Shown: positions 42,457 to 51,493, counted from the first letter of the stretch. The stretch: DNA of 64,000 nt from QWHO01 sp039809865 (GCA_039809865.1 JBDHVW010000012.1:66943-130942); one strand, 5' to 3'. Numbers and translations are program-made. The notes: generated by a model from the letters alone, not told the origin.

Positions 42457-42528
42457 GGCCCAGAGATCCCAGGTCATGAACAGGAGCAGGGCCAGGATAT
42501 CTCCCCGGAGGTCAGGATCCGCTCAAGA

Positions 42529-42561
42529 CCTTTGACTCCGGGGGTCAAGAAGCGTCAAAGG
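42529..42561 (-). other. Inverted repeat at the 3' end of the permease gene
   Basis: CCTTTGAC and GTCAAAGG form a perfect eight-base-pair inverted repeat around a 17-base loop. A shorter internal pair, TTGAC and GTCAA, also occurs. The right arm contains the permease stop codon (42555-42557). Without a clear U-tract it is only a possible terminator for the leftward gene. Confidence 0.35.
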
Positions 42562-44393
42562 ATGAGTCGGACCCCGCCCAGAGCGCTGAGACGGTGGGTG
42601 AATCGGTCACCCGGAGTCGAGATGAACATGTAGTTCTTGGGCACCTGCAGCTTGCGCGACAGCTTCTCGATCAGCTCGGGACCGAAGTGCCCCTTGACGG
42701 CGATAAAGTCGATGCGTAGCTCGGAGTGAATCCGGTCGATGGTGCTGAGATATTGCCCCAGCATCGCCGGAATCTTGGCCTCGTCCTCATAGACGTGGAT
42801 ATAGATCAGGTGCTTGGTCTGCTCGTTCCGCATGACATATTCAGCGGCGTCATTGAGGCGCTCGAGCGAGTCTTCCTTGGTGAAGTAGATGATCGGCTGC
42901 TCATTGATCCTCTTGATGGTATCGACCACGAACTGGCGCAGCGCCAGGACGCGTTCCAGGACGGTGCGCACCACGAGCATGAGGAGCTTGAGGATCTGGA
43001 TACGCACGAACATCAAGGTGACGGTGAACAACGTTACGGCGAAGTAGGCCGCGAAGACCTGCACTGCCTGGCTGTTCATCTGAATGTTGCCCACGATGCC
43101 CGCCAGCACTGCCAGCAGCGCCACGGTCAGGGAGAGCCCGCCCGCGATGTACTCGCGCGGCAACCGGCCGCGCTTGGCTTTCAGCAGGATGTTGCCCACC
43201 GCGAACAGGCCCATCACCGAAAGGAAGCTGAGCGTGTAGACTCCCGCCAGCTTGGCCACATCACCGCCGGTAATCAGCAGAATCGAGGCGCACAGGAAGA
43301 AGAAGGTCAGGATGATCCAGTGATTGGTGCGGCGCCACTTGTTCTCGATCAGTAAGAACTGGGGCAGGCAGCGGTCCAGAGCCATCCGGCGCATCAGCCC
43401 CGTCACGCCGACATAAGAGGTCAACACGGCGCCCGACAGCACCAGCACGGCGTCGAAGCTCACCCACTGGGACATGAACGGTCCCCAGGAAATGCCGCCC
43501 ATGTCCGCCAGCAGGTCGTGCTGGTGCTTCACCATCTGGGCCACCGGAATGAGCCCCAGCGACAGAAGGCTCAGCAGCGGGTTCAGGACCGCCACGCAAA
43601 TCCACATGTTGCGCAGGGTCTTGGGGAAGACGCCCGGCTTTTGCTCCTCGACGAAGTTGGCCGAGCTCTCGAAGCCGCTGATGCCGAGCATGGCGGCCGA
43701 GAAACCAAAGAAGAGCGCTTTCCAGAGGCCTCCCTCCGGGGGCGTGTGCAGGTTGATGGAGAGCAGCTCGGGGTAACGCAGCACCGAGCCGAGGCAGACC
43801 AGCGACAACACGATCATGGTGGCCATATGGAAGCTGAAGATGGCCAGAGCCACAACCGCCGACTCGGTCATTCCCATGATGTTCAGGAAGGCGAACAGCC
43901 CCAAGAGGGCCACGGTGGCAGCGAGAATGGCAACGATGTGCGGCTCGGTCGGCAGGAAGTTGGTGGCATAGTGGATAGCCTCGTTGGCGCTGATCACGGC
44001 CGTGGCCACGTAGGACAGCAGGGTGAGGCAGGCCGCCATGCTGGCGCGGAACTTGCTGGTGGTATTCAGCAGCACATTGTAGGCGCCGCCGTTCAGGGGC
44101 AGCGCGGACACGACCTCGTGGTAGATGCCGCGAAACAGGTAGAGCAGCCCGGCGACCATCAGCAGCACCAGGGGCGCCAGCGAGCCGGCGTGCAGCGCGG
44201 CCAGGGCCGAGACGTAGAGACAACTGGAGGTGATGTCGTTCCCGCAGATAGCGGTCGCCTTCCAGGTCCCCAGTTTGTGCTGAAGGCCCGAGTCGAGGTG
44301 CTGCACCTCGACGTGCTCCGAGCCCAGGTCGGTGATCTGTCTGGCAGTGCCGTAGCCGGCAAACTCGATGGACGAGTCGTCGAGCAGCGCCAT
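42555..44393 (-). CDS. APC-superfamily amino acid permease
   Basis: A 612-residue transporter from ATG 44393. About twelve membrane helices follow an N-terminal soluble stretch. The first helix has the APC pattern (GNDITSSCLYVSALAAL), then GIYHEVVSALPLNGGAYNVLL, SANFVEEQKPG and the helix-8 region with GFESSANF. A large C-terminal cytoplasmic domain (about 470-612; INEQPIIYFTKEDSLERL, HLIYIHVYEDEA, VPKNYMFISTPG) resembles the regulatory tails of bacterial APC-family amino-acid/polyamine transporters. The substrate cannot be named. The gene stands upstream of the membrane protein at 41857 in the opposite direction. Confidence 0.88.
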   Translation of the reverse strand: MALLDDSSIEFAGYGTARQITDLGSEHVEVQHLDSGLQHKLGTWKATAICGNDITSSCLYVSALAALHAGSLAPLVLLMVAGLLYLFRGIYHEVVSALPLNGGAYNVLLNTTSKFRASMAACLTLLSYVATAVISANEAIHYATNFLPTEPHIVAILAATVALLGLFAFLNIMGMTESAVVALAIFSFHMATMIVLSLVCLGSVLRYPELLSINLHTPPEGGLWKALFFGFSAAMLGISGFESSANFVEEQKPGVFPKTLRNMWICVAVLNPLLSLLSLGLIPVAQMVKHQHDLLADMGGISWGPFMSQWVSFDAVLVLSGAVLTSYVGVTGLMRRMALDRCLPQFLLIENKWRRTNHWIILTFFFLCASILLITGGDVAKLAGVYTLSFLSVMGLFAVGNILLKAKRGRLPREYIAGGLSLTVALLAVLAGIVGNIQMNSQAVQVFAAYFAVTLFTVTLMFVRIQILKLLMLVVRTVLERVLALRQFVVDTIKRINEQPIIYFTKEDSLERLNDAAEYVMRNEQTKHLIYIHVYEDEAKIPAMLGQYLSTIDRIHSELRIDFIAVKGHFGPELIEKLSRKLQVPKNYMFISTPGDRFTHRLSALGGVRLIL

Positions 44394-44492
44394 GACGCTG
44401 GCACTGTCTGATGTTTTACGCCGTGGCACTATGGGGTAGCACGATTCTGGCTCGGAGGGAGGACTCCTACTCGGGGAAGCCCGAGAACTTCT

Positions 44493-44549
44493 GTGGCGGT
44501 TGGCCGTTGGCGGTTGGCAGTTGGCGGGTGGCGGGTGCCGGATGGCGGA
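44493..44549 (+). repeat. Degenerate TTGGC(A/G)G microrepeat array
   Basis: A run of seven-base units of the form TTGGCGG, TTGGCCG, TTGGCAG and TGGCGGG fills the gap between the permease start (44393) and the DUF2695 gene end (44563). The same kind of unit occurs at 34556-34575. It resembles slippage-prone intergenic microrepeats. I see no gene in this 169-base gap. Confidence 0.6.
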
Positions 44550-44562
44550 TCCCGGTGCCGGG

Positions 44563-44895
44563 TCAGCACTCGCGGGCGTCGAACCACCATTCGGTGGCGT
44601 CGTAATCGGGCACCCACCGGTCGGCGACATTGGCCAGAACTTCGCAGTCGCAGCCTCCGCCCTCAGAGACAAGCCATTCCAGGGTCGAGGCAACTTCGTC
44701 GGGTGCGAAGCCAGCAGCGGCGAGATGAAGGCGGGTTTGCGTCAGTTTGTTGTCGCAGGCACCGTCCGACTCATTCCAGAGCTTGTCGAGATGCCGGAAC
44801 AGGGCAACCAGAGCCTCGAGGGGGAAGGGCGGCTGGGGCCTGGCCAGCGCTTTCACGAGCCGTTGACGGCGCGCCTTCTCTTGCCTGGACGGCAC
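44563..44895 (-). CDS. DUF2695-family protein
   Basis: A 110-residue protein from GTG 44895, whose first G is the last base of the upstream TAG stop. The conserved DUF2695 pattern is clear: CDNKLTQTRLHLAAAGFAPDEVASTLEWL followed by GGGCDCEVLANV, with paired cysteines that may bind metal. A basic N-terminus (RQEKARRQRLVKAL) precedes it. Function is unknown for the family. It is cytoplasmic and translationally linked to the exported protein upstream. Confidence 0.8.
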   Translation of the reverse strand: MPSRQEKARRQRLVKALARPQPPFPLEALVALFRHLDKLWNESDGACDNKLTQTRLHLAAAGFAPDEVASTLEWLVSEGGGCDCEVLANVADRWVPDYDATEWWFDAREC

Positions 44896-45488
44896 TAATC
44901 CCGGTTGGACTGGGGGATCATCTGCATGAGCATCTGCAGCAGGCCGTTCTGCGGGTCGAAGACCGTGCGGACGTTGTCGGTGCGGCTCTGGAGCTGGTCC
45001 ATCATGGGGATGACGGCCTGGCTCAACAGGGTCTCCAGGGAAGAAATCTGGTCGTTGGACAACTGCAAGTTGTCGATTACGTCTTGCTGGTCGCGGGTCA
45101 GGAACTGGTCCATGTCCTCGGGCCGCGTGGAACGGCCGTGGTCCATCACGTAATCGAGCATGGCGTAAACCTGGTCCTGCTCGAGGTGGAAGCCGCGCAT
45201 GGCCTGCTCCTGCTCGGGGGAGGGCTTGACGGCGCGCAGCAGCTCTTCGGCCAGGCCGTAGCCCTGCCCATCCGGGCGCAAAATGGTCTCGAGGCCGCGC
45301 AGCTGGTCGGCGCGGGGCATCATCTGCTCGAGGCGCCCGTCGCGGGACATCTGCATCAGCGTCCGCACCAGGTCCATCATCACGGGAACCGGGGGGACGT
45401 TGCTCTCTTCGTCTTCAGGCTGTTGAGCCAACACCGCCGGGGCGGTCATGAGAGTAAAAGCGAGGAAGGCCGTCAGAAGCTTCTTCAT
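44895..45488 (-). CDS. Exported hypothetical protein with Met/Gln-rich helices
   Basis: A 197-residue protein from ATG 45488, with a Sec signal peptide (KKLLTAFLAFTLMTAPAVLAQQ, cleavage after ALA). The mature part is acidic and helical, with many methionines and glutamines (VMMDLVRTLMQMSRDGRL, EQEQAMRGFHLEQDQVYAML, LLQMLMQMIPQSNRD), which recalls small periplasmic chaperone-like or Spy-type helical proteins. No domain is recognised. The TAG stop overlaps the start of the DUF2695 gene by one base. AceK lies upstream in the same direction, separated by 61 bases. Confidence 0.75.
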   Translation of the reverse strand: MKKLLTAFLAFTLMTAPAVLAQQPEDEESNVPPVPVMMDLVRTLMQMSRDGRLEQMMPRADQLRGLETILRPDGQGYGLAEELLRAVKPSPEQEQAMRGFHLEQDQVYAMLDYVMDHGRSTRPEDMDQFLTRDQQDVIDNLQLSNDQISSLETLLSQAVIPMMDQLQSRTDNVRTVFDPQNGLLQMLMQMIPQSNRD

Positions 45489-45549
45489 CTCCCAAGATTC
45501 CCTCGCCCCGACGTTGCTTCCTACAACCGAAAATTTCTTTAGGCTGCCT

Positions 45550-47220
45550 TCAGACTGGGGCGTTCGGACGCAACCGGCGCCGATCGCGATAGGGCTGGAT
45601 ATTGGCCGTCTGGCCGCTGTGAATCCCCGCCTGCACCTCGCGCCAGAACGCCGGATGAAACAGATCGTCATGGTGGGCCACGAAAACTTCGCGGTGCAGG
45701 CCCTGCAGACCCAGGTAGCGGCGGAACTCCTCGGGGAACGTGTCGTTCGGCCCCACGTAGGAGGACTGCCCCCCGAAGTCGTCGTCGTCGGGCAGCTCGC
45801 GGATCTTACAGTCGGTCACCAGGCAGATCTCGTCGTAATCGTAAAAGACCACTCGCCCGTTGCGCGTGACCCCGAAGTTCTTCAGCATGAGGTCGCCCGG
45901 AAAGATATTGGCCCGAGCCAGGTCCTTGATACAGGCGCCGTAGTCGCGCACCGCGTCGATCACCGTGTCCACCTCCTCCTCCTTGACGAAGAGGTTCAGA
46001 GGCGCCACCTTTCGCTCGGCGTAGAGATGCTTGACGGTGACCTTGTCGTCCTCGACCACCACGGTCTGGGCCGCCACCTCGAGCAGCTCGGCGAGGCAGT
46101 CAGGCTGGAAGCGCGACTTGTCGAACTCGAGAAAGACGAACTCGTGGGCGTCCACCATGCGTCCCACGCGGTCGTGGTGGAAGACGAGGTTGTAGCTGTC
46201 GAGCACCTGCTTGCGCGTGGTCGTCTTGGGATAAGCGAACTTGTCTTTGATCAGCTTGAAGACCGCGTCAAAAGTAGGCAGGGTGAAGACCGTCATCACC
46301 ATGCCCTTCTCGCCCCGAGCCATCTCGAAGCACTCGTCGGTCTCCGCCAGGTGCGTCAGGATGTCGCGATACAGCAGCGTCTTGCCGTGCTTGTTATAGC
46401 CCAGGGAGGTGTAGAGCTCGCTGCGACGCTTGTTGGGCAGCATCGAGCGCAAGAACAGCACCAGCGGGCCCGGAGCCTGGGTATCCACGTGAAAGTGCGA
46501 GCGCGTAAAGCTGAAAATGATGCTGACCTCGGAGGGGACCGCGATCATCGCGTCCACGGCCACCTGGCCCTCGAGATTGGTCAGGGCCAGGACCAGGGGG
46601 GTGCGGTGGTGCCCGCGGGTGATCCGTCCCACCAGATAGGCGCGCTTGTCGCGGAAGAAGGGCATGGGCAGCATCTCCACCCTCTCCCAGCCGTCTGGAA
46701 CCTGTTTGTGGAGCTGCCGGACGCACAGGCGGCTGTCATACTCGACGTGACGCCAGGGTAGACCCAGCTCGAAGTCTTTCAAAAGCTGCCGAAAGAGGTC
46801 CAGATCTTCAATGCCGTGGTAAGTGCGAATCCCCGGGACCTCGTCGGAAACGATGGGCTCCTCGGCGGCGACGAACATCACCTCGGGATCGCCGCTGGCC
46901 TGGGTGAAGAAGCGGCGCACCAGCGAGTTGTAGAACGTCTCGCGGAGCTCGGGATCGCTCGAACCCGCCAGACCCTCGCGGAAGTGGGCTTTGAGCTCGA
47001 CCCAGAAGGCCTTGTCCCCCACCTCACCCGCGATCGAGCTCACCAGCTCGTTCATGCAGCGAGGGTAGAGCTCGAAACGCTCGTTGGAATCGGCCCTGGA
47101 GCCCGCCCAGTCGCTCGTCGCGAAGCGCTGGGCAGCCCGGCGGGTAATGTCGCCAAAAGCGACGTTGTAGCGGTCGAACTCCTCGAGGATGCGTCGAGCG
47201 CACGATACAGCCGTTGTCAC
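45550..47220 (-). CDS. aceK: Isocitrate dehydrogenase kinase/phosphatase (AceK)
   Basis: A 556-residue protein from GTG 47220 (TTAVSCARRILEEFDRYN follows), slightly short of the E. coli enzyme. AceK phosphorylates and dephosphorylates isocitrate dehydrogenase, steering carbon between the TCA cycle and the glyoxylate shunt. Family marks are strong: FDRYNVAFGDITRRAAQRF near the start, SIIFSFTRSHFHVDT, SLGYNKHGKTLLYRD, LDSYNLVFHHDRVGRM, and the catalytic block NIFPGDLMLKNFGVTRNG with VVFYDYDEI. No aceA, aceB or icd gene is in the window. The start is chosen by length; an upstream GTG at 47250 is possible. Confidence 0.93.
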   Translation of the reverse strand: MTTAVSCARRILEEFDRYNVAFGDITRRAAQRFATSDWAGSRADSNERFELYPRCMNELVSSIAGEVGDKAFWVELKAHFREGLAGSSDPELRETFYNSLVRRFFTQASGDPEVMFVAAEEPIVSDEVPGIRTYHGIEDLDLFRQLLKDFELGLPWRHVEYDSRLCVRQLHKQVPDGWERVEMLPMPFFRDKRAYLVGRITRGHHRTPLVLALTNLEGQVAVDAMIAVPSEVSIIFSFTRSHFHVDTQAPGPLVLFLRSMLPNKRRSELYTSLGYNKHGKTLLYRDILTHLAETDECFEMARGEKGMVMTVFTLPTFDAVFKLIKDKFAYPKTTTRKQVLDSYNLVFHHDRVGRMVDAHEFVFLEFDKSRFQPDCLAELLEVAAQTVVVEDDKVTVKHLYAERKVAPLNLFVKEEEVDTVIDAVRDYGACIKDLARANIFPGDLMLKNFGVTRNGRVVFYDYDEICLVTDCKIRELPDDDDFGGQSSYVGPNDTFPEEFRRYLGLQGLHREVFVAHHDDLFHPAFWREVQAGIHSGQTANIQPYRDRRRLRPNAPV

Positions 47221-47283
47221 GGCAGCACAGTTTGCCTTCGCAGTGTTCACATCCTGTCTCTGCCCAGCTCCTTGCGCCCGGCC

Positions 47284-47289
47284 TATAAT
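47284..47289 (+). promoter_or_regulatory. Consensus -10 box (TATAAT) placed for leaderless transcription
   Basis: A perfect TATAAT ends six bases before ATG 47296. Transcription normally starts about six or seven bases after the -10 box, which would put the +1 at the start codon itself. No Shine-Dalgarno sequence lies between. The -35 region has only a weak match near 47261. This suggests a leaderless mRNA. Confidence 0.45.
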
Positions 47290-47295
47290 GGTGGT

Positions 47296-47880
47296 ATGAG
47301 AGCGTTGATTCTGTGGCTGATCTTGCTGCTGCCCGCCGCGGCGCAGACCGGCCTTTACGTAAACTTCAGCCAGAGCACCGTGGAGGGCGGATCGACGGTG
47401 GAGGGGATGGTGGCCAGCAACGTCCCCGCCCCGGCCGAAGGCATCATGGTCTTGCTGACCGCCGGCGACGGCGCCACCGTGCCCGACCGCGTCTTCATCG
47501 AGCCCGGCCAGAAGGCCACCCGTTTTCCCGTCGATACCAGCAAGGTTTCCCGCAATCGCTCGGTTCAGGTGCGCGCCCAGGTGGGCCCCGTGGTGGGTGT
47601 CAACCTGCTGCACCTGATGCCGGTGGGCGAGATCGCGGCCCGCACCCCGCCGCCCGACCAGCTCGTGACCGCTGGGGCTCAGTATGTGCCCAACGTTTAC
47701 GGCGACTACGGGTACGGCTACGGCGGTTATGGCTATGGCTACGGATACGGCACTTATTGCCCGCCGTGCCCCCCGAGCTACCAGCCGCCCCGCGATCCGA
47801 ACTACCACCCCGAGAACCTTCCCGCCAACTGGCCCGGCCGGTCCGACGGGATTCCGCCGGATTATCCCCGCGGACGCTGA
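47296..47880 (+). CDS. Exported Calx-beta-like/GYG-rich protein
   Basis: A 194-residue protein from ATG 47296 with a signal peptide (RALILWLILLLPAAAQ). Residues 20-105 form a beta-sandwich-like domain (GLYVNFSQSTVEGGSTVEGMV, VPDRVFIEPGQKATRFPV) in the style of Calx-beta or invasin-type surface modules. A GY-rich segment (about 140-155: YGYGYGGYGYGYGYGTY) and a CPPCPP proline-rich tail follow. It is likely a surface or envelope protein. It stands at the head of the pilus ATPase block, about 65 bases before the first PilT gene, and may be co-regulated with it, but this is inference. Confidence 0.7.
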   Translation: MRALILWLILLLPAAAQTGLYVNFSQSTVEGGSTVEGMVASNVPAPAEGIMVLLTAGDGATVPDRVFIEPGQKATRFPVDTSKVSRNRSVQVRAQVGPVVGVNLLHLMPVGEIAARTPPPDQLVTAGAQYVPNVYGDYGYGYGGYGYGYGYGTYCPPCPPSYQPPRDPNYHPENLPANWPGRSDGIPPDYPRGR

Positions 47881-47944
47881 CGCGACGAGGATTCGCCCGG
47901 AATCCCCACGAACGACCTCCTGAAATCGTCGACTGGAGGTCCGT

Positions 47945-49024
47945 TTGGCCGCTCCCAACCTGAATCAACTGGTGACCGAGATGGTCCGCCTGCGTGGCTC
48001 CGACCTGCACATCTCGGCCACGAAGCCGCCCATCATCCGGCTCGAGGGTCTGCTGCACAAGCTGCCGTTCGAGCCGCTCGAGCCCGATGACACGGCCGCC
48101 ATCCTGACCTCGCACCTCAACGAGAAGCAGCTGCGCGAGCTGGGCGAAAAGCAGTCGGTCGATCTCATCCTGGAGATGACGACGGAGTTTGGCGACCACC
48201 GCCTGCGCTCCAACATCTTCGTCCAGGCCAACGGGCTGGATGCGGTGCTGCGCCTGATCCCCGACAATCCGCCCGACATCGAGTCGCTGGGCCTCCCGGC
48301 GGGCATCGAGCAGCTGGTGTTCCACCGCCAGGGCATCGTGCTGGTCACCGGGCCCTCCGGTTGCGGCAAGAGCACCACCCTGGCGGCCATGATTCACCAC
48401 CTCAACAAGCACCGCGCCCGCCACGTGGTCACCCTGGAAGACCCGGTCGAGTACCTGCACCAACCGATCAAGTCGATCGTCAGCCAGCGGCAGGTGGGCC
48501 TGCACACCGAGAGCTTCCAGAGCGGCCTGCGCTCGGCGCTCCGCGAGGCCCCCGACGTCATCCTGGTGGGCGAGCTGCGCGACCTGGAGACGTTCTCGAT
48601 GGCCATGACGGCCGCCGAGACCGGCCACGTCGTGCTGGCCACGCTGCACACCTCCAACACCACCAGCACCATCGAGCGCGTCATCGGCAGCTTCCCGCCG
48701 GGCCAGCAGGGCCTGATCCGCGTGATGTTGGCCGACTCGCTCAAGGGCATCATCAGCCAGAACCTCCTGCCGCGCGCCCGCGGCAAGGGCCGCGTGGTGG
48801 CCGCCGAGGTGATGTACTGCACCCCGGCCGTCTCCAACCTGATCCGCGAGCAGCGCACCTTCCAGATTCCGGGCACCATCGAGACCAGCAAGTCGCTCGG
48901 AATGCAGCTGATGGACTCCTCGCTGCTCGACCTTCTGCAGGCCGGAGAGATCTCGGCCCGCACTGCCTATACCAAAGCCAATACCAAGTCCCGGTTCGAG
49001 GACTTCCTGGAGTGGACAGCGTGA
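47945..49024 (+). CDS. Type IV pilus retraction ATPase PilT paralogue 1
   Basis: A 359-residue protein from TTG 47945, with GGAGG five bases upstream. It has the full PilT set: an N-terminal PAS-like region (GSDLHISATKPPIIRL), Walker A GPSGCGKST (136-144), the Asp box VVTLEDPVEYLH, Walker B VILVGELRD, and the His box GHVVLATLHT. Such hexameric ATPases pull the pilus back into the cell. It is coupled to a second PilT-family gene by a GTGA overlap. It differs from paralogue 3 mainly in the Walker A and N-terminal region. Confidence 0.93.
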   Translation: MAAPNLNQLVTEMVRLRGSDLHISATKPPIIRLEGLLHKLPFEPLEPDDTAAILTSHLNEKQLRELGEKQSVDLILEMTTEFGDHRLRSNIFVQANGLDAVLRLIPDNPPDIESLGLPAGIEQLVFHRQGIVLVTGPSGCGKSTTLAAMIHHLNKHRARHVVTLEDPVEYLHQPIKSIVSQRQVGLHTESFQSGLRSALREAPDVILVGELRDLETFSMAMTAAETGHVVLATLHTSNTTSTIERVIGSFPPGQQGLIRVMLADSLKGIISQNLLPRARGKGRVVAAEVMYCTPAVSNLIREQRTFQIPGTIETSKSLGMQLMDSSLLDLLQAGEISARTAYTKANTKSRFEDFLEWTA

Positions 49025-50454
49025 GCGAACAGAATCCCGATCGACCCAAGCCCAAGGCGCCCTCGCCTCATTTCGCCAACTTTCTCGAGTCGCTGACGCC
49101 GGGCGGCGGCGCCGAGCCGGCCGCGCCCGAGCCCCCGGCGGCCGCCGCTCCCGCGCCTCCTCCCCCGCCTCCGGTCACGGAAGCGCCCCCGGCCCCCCCG
49201 GCTCGTCTTGAGATGGCTCCCCGCAGCGGGACGACTCCGGTGCCACCGCCTCCGCCCAAGCCACCCACTTCGACTCCGGCGCCGGCGCCGACCCCGGCGG
49301 CTGCTCCCGTGGCCACCGCCGTCCCCACTCCGACAGGCAAGGGTGGAGGGCTGGTCAAGTCCAAGGTCCAGAAATCCATGCCGGCGCTTCTCAGCTTGCT
49401 CGAGGAGATGCTGGAGCGCAAGTCCTCCGACATCTACCTCTGCTCGGGCATGATCCCGCGTTTCCGGGTTTACGGCGACGTGGTTCCGGGCACCGGACCG
49501 CCCACCGACATGGCCTTCATGCGCGAGCTGGTGTCGCACATGCTGCCCGAAGAGGCTGAGGCGCGCTTCTACGCCGAGGGCGACTTCGACCTCGCGCACG
49601 CCGAGCCGGGCCTGGACGCGCGTTTCCGCGTCAACATCTACAAGCAGCGGTACGGCATCGGCGCCGTTTTCCGTCACATTCCCACCCACATTCCGCGCCT
49701 GGATGACCTTTTGTTGCCGCCTTCGGTGCACGAGTTCCTGGACATCGGACAGGGCCTCATCATCGTCACCGGGCCGACCGGAAACGGCAAGACCACCACG
49801 CTGGCGGCCATGATGACGGCGCTGGCCAACGCCAAGCCGCTCCACATCATGACCATCGAGAACCCGATCGAGTTCGTGCTCAAGTCGGACGTCTCGAAGA
49901 TCGTGCAGCGCGAAGTCGGCACGCACACGCCCGAGTTCGACGTGGCGCTCAAGGACGCGATGCGCGAAGACATCGACGTGTTGATGGTCGGTGAGTTGCG
50001 TGACCTCGAGACGGTGGCGCAGGCCCTGAAGGCCGCTGAGATGGGACTGCTGGTCTTTGCGACCCTGCACACTCCCAACGCTCCCAAGGCCATCAGCCGT
50101 ATCATCGACGTGTTCCCGGGCGAAGAGCAAGACCAGGTGCGCACACAGCTCTCGGACAACCTCCGAGCGGTGCTGGCGCAGCAGCTGGTGCTGCGCGCGG
50201 ACGGCCCCGGCCGGATCGCCTGCGGCGAGCTGATGCTGGCCTCGCCAAGCCTGTCCTACCTCATCCGCGAGGGCAAGACGAACCAGATCCACAGCTCCAT
50301 CCAGACCGGCCGCGAGCAGGGCATGGTGACCATGGACCAGTCCATGATCACCCACTACCTCGAGGGCCGCATCACCCTGGAAGAGCTGTTCGACAAGTGC
50401 CACCGCCGCGACGAGATCATCGCCCAGGGCATCCAGCCGCCCCCCGGCAAGTAG
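49021..50454 (+). CDS. PilT/PilU-type ATPase with proline-rich N-terminal extension
   Basis: A 477-residue protein from GTG 49021, overlapping the upstream stop (GTGA). Residues 1-110 are a disordered Pro/Ala-rich extension (APAPPPPPPVTEAPPAPPA-like runs), unusual for PilT proteins. The core then has RKSSDIYLCSGMIPRFRVYG, Walker A GPTGNGKTT, Asp box IMTIENPIEFV, Walker B VLMVGELRD and the His box LLVFATLHTPNAP. ENPIE in place of EDPVE is PilU-like. It ends IQPPPGK. The extension may tether the motor to a partner. Together with paralogue 1 it probably forms a two-motor retraction unit. Confidence 0.92.
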   Translation: MSEQNPDRPKPKAPSPHFANFLESLTPGGGAEPAAPEPPAAAAPAPPPPPPVTEAPPAPPARLEMAPRSGTTPVPPPPPKPPTSTPAPAPTPAAAPVATAVPTPTGKGGGLVKSKVQKSMPALLSLLEEMLERKSSDIYLCSGMIPRFRVYGDVVPGTGPPTDMAFMRELVSHMLPEEAEARFYAEGDFDLAHAEPGLDARFRVNIYKQRYGIGAVFRHIPTHIPRLDDLLLPPSVHEFLDIGQGLIIVTGPTGNGKTTTLAAMMTALANAKPLHIMTIENPIEFVLKSDVSKIVQREVGTHTPEFDVALKDAMREDIDVLMVGELRDLETVAQALKAAEMGLLVFATLHTPNAPKAISRIIDVFPGEEQDQVRTQLSDNLRAVLAQQLVLRADGPGRIACGELMLASPSLSYLIREGKTNQIHSSIQTGREQGMVTMDQSMITHYLEGRITLEELFDKCHRRDEIIAQGIQPPPGK

Positions 50455-50488
50455 GGATTTTTCAGGCTCCTCGGCTACGCTGAGGGGC

Positions 50489-51493
50489 ATGAATGTCGTC
50501 CCGACCTATACGGCTCAGGCGTATCCGGTGCCCGCTCGCGAGTACAAAGGCTCCGTCGAGCAGAGCCACTGGGTGCATGACGCTCCTCTGGAGACCTACG
50601 TCAAGACCTGTGCCGGGGTCTCGGCAGCCGCATTTTCGCTGGCCAGCCACGCGCTGATGGTGGGTGGAGGGGCCTGGGCGGGCGCGGCCGTGGGCGGAGC
50701 CATCGGTGGTCCGATCGGCGCTCTGGTGGGCGGGGCGGTGGGCGCGTTCGGGGCTTTCAAGCTTCAGACCAAGACCTTAGTCGGTCGCAAGCTGGGCGGA
50801 CGCGCGGGCGCCGCGGTGGGAGCCGCGGCGGCTCCGCTGCTCAAGGCGGCCGGAATGCCGCTCCGCAGCAACCACATCCACGAGACGCAGAACTTCTCTT
50901 ATGCTGCGATGGTCTCCAAGCTCGGCACGACCGAGTATACGAGCCATCCGCACATCAGCGCGGCCGATGCCGACAAATTCATCGCCCAGCTCCAGCCGGG
51001 CGACATCGTGCTCACGAACGATGAAGCCTGTACCATCTTCTCGTTGCTGTGCGCCGCGGTGGACAACAAAGCCGATTTCAACCACGCGTTGCTTTACACC
51101 GGCGACGGCAAGACCATCGAGTCGCGCACCGTCACCAATGGGGTGGCGCCGGGCGACCTGCGCAAGGTGCTGCAAGAGAAGCACCACGCCGTGGCCATCC
51201 GTCCCCGCTACGAGCAGGGGCAGGCCCAGGCTACCGTGGACGCGGCCGGCAAGATGATCGGAATCCCTTACGACTACAAGTTCCGCCCCACCAACGCCGC
51301 GATGTACTGCTCGGAAATGGTGGAGGACGCGGTCTCTCAGGGTGCTCCCCAGGTAAAGTTCGATACCCATAAGGTTTTCGGGCGCCAGGTCGTGCTCCCG
51401 GGCGACTTCGTGCACTCGGATCAGGCCGACGTGGTGGCCGAAGTGGGCGCCGACCGAACCCTGTTCGATTCGTATCTGGCAAAGTTCACCTGA
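50489..51493 (+). CDS. YiiX-like permuted papain-fold (NlpC/P60-type) protein
   Basis: A 334-residue protein from ATG 50489. After a polar N-terminus and a Gly/Ala-rich hydrophobic stretch (about 55-95; GAWAGAAVGGAIGGPIGALVGGAVGA) that could insert in a membrane, residues 165-320 match the YiiX/YebB-type circularly permuted papain fold: QPGDIVLTND, FNHALLYTGDGKTIES with a histidine, and AMYCSEMVEDA with the catalytic cysteine. Such enzymes may act on lipids, peptidoglycan or isopeptides. ATG 50489 has GAGGGG just upstream. The stop overlaps the next small gene by one base. Confidence 0.75.
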   Translation: MNVVPTYTAQAYPVPAREYKGSVEQSHWVHDAPLETYVKTCAGVSAAAFSLASHALMVGGGAWAGAAVGGAIGGPIGALVGGAVGAFGAFKLQTKTLVGRKLGGRAGAAVGAAAAPLLKAAGMPLRSNHIHETQNFSYAAMVSKLGTTEYTSHPHISAADADKFIAQLQPGDIVLTNDEACTIFSLLCAAVDNKADFNHALLYTGDGKTIESRTVTNGVAPGDLRKVLQEKHHAVAIRPRYEQGQAQATVDAAGKMIGIPYDYKFRPTNAAMYCSEMVEDAVSQGAPQVKFDTHKVFGRQVVLPGDFVHSDQADVVAEVGADRTLFDSYLAKFT

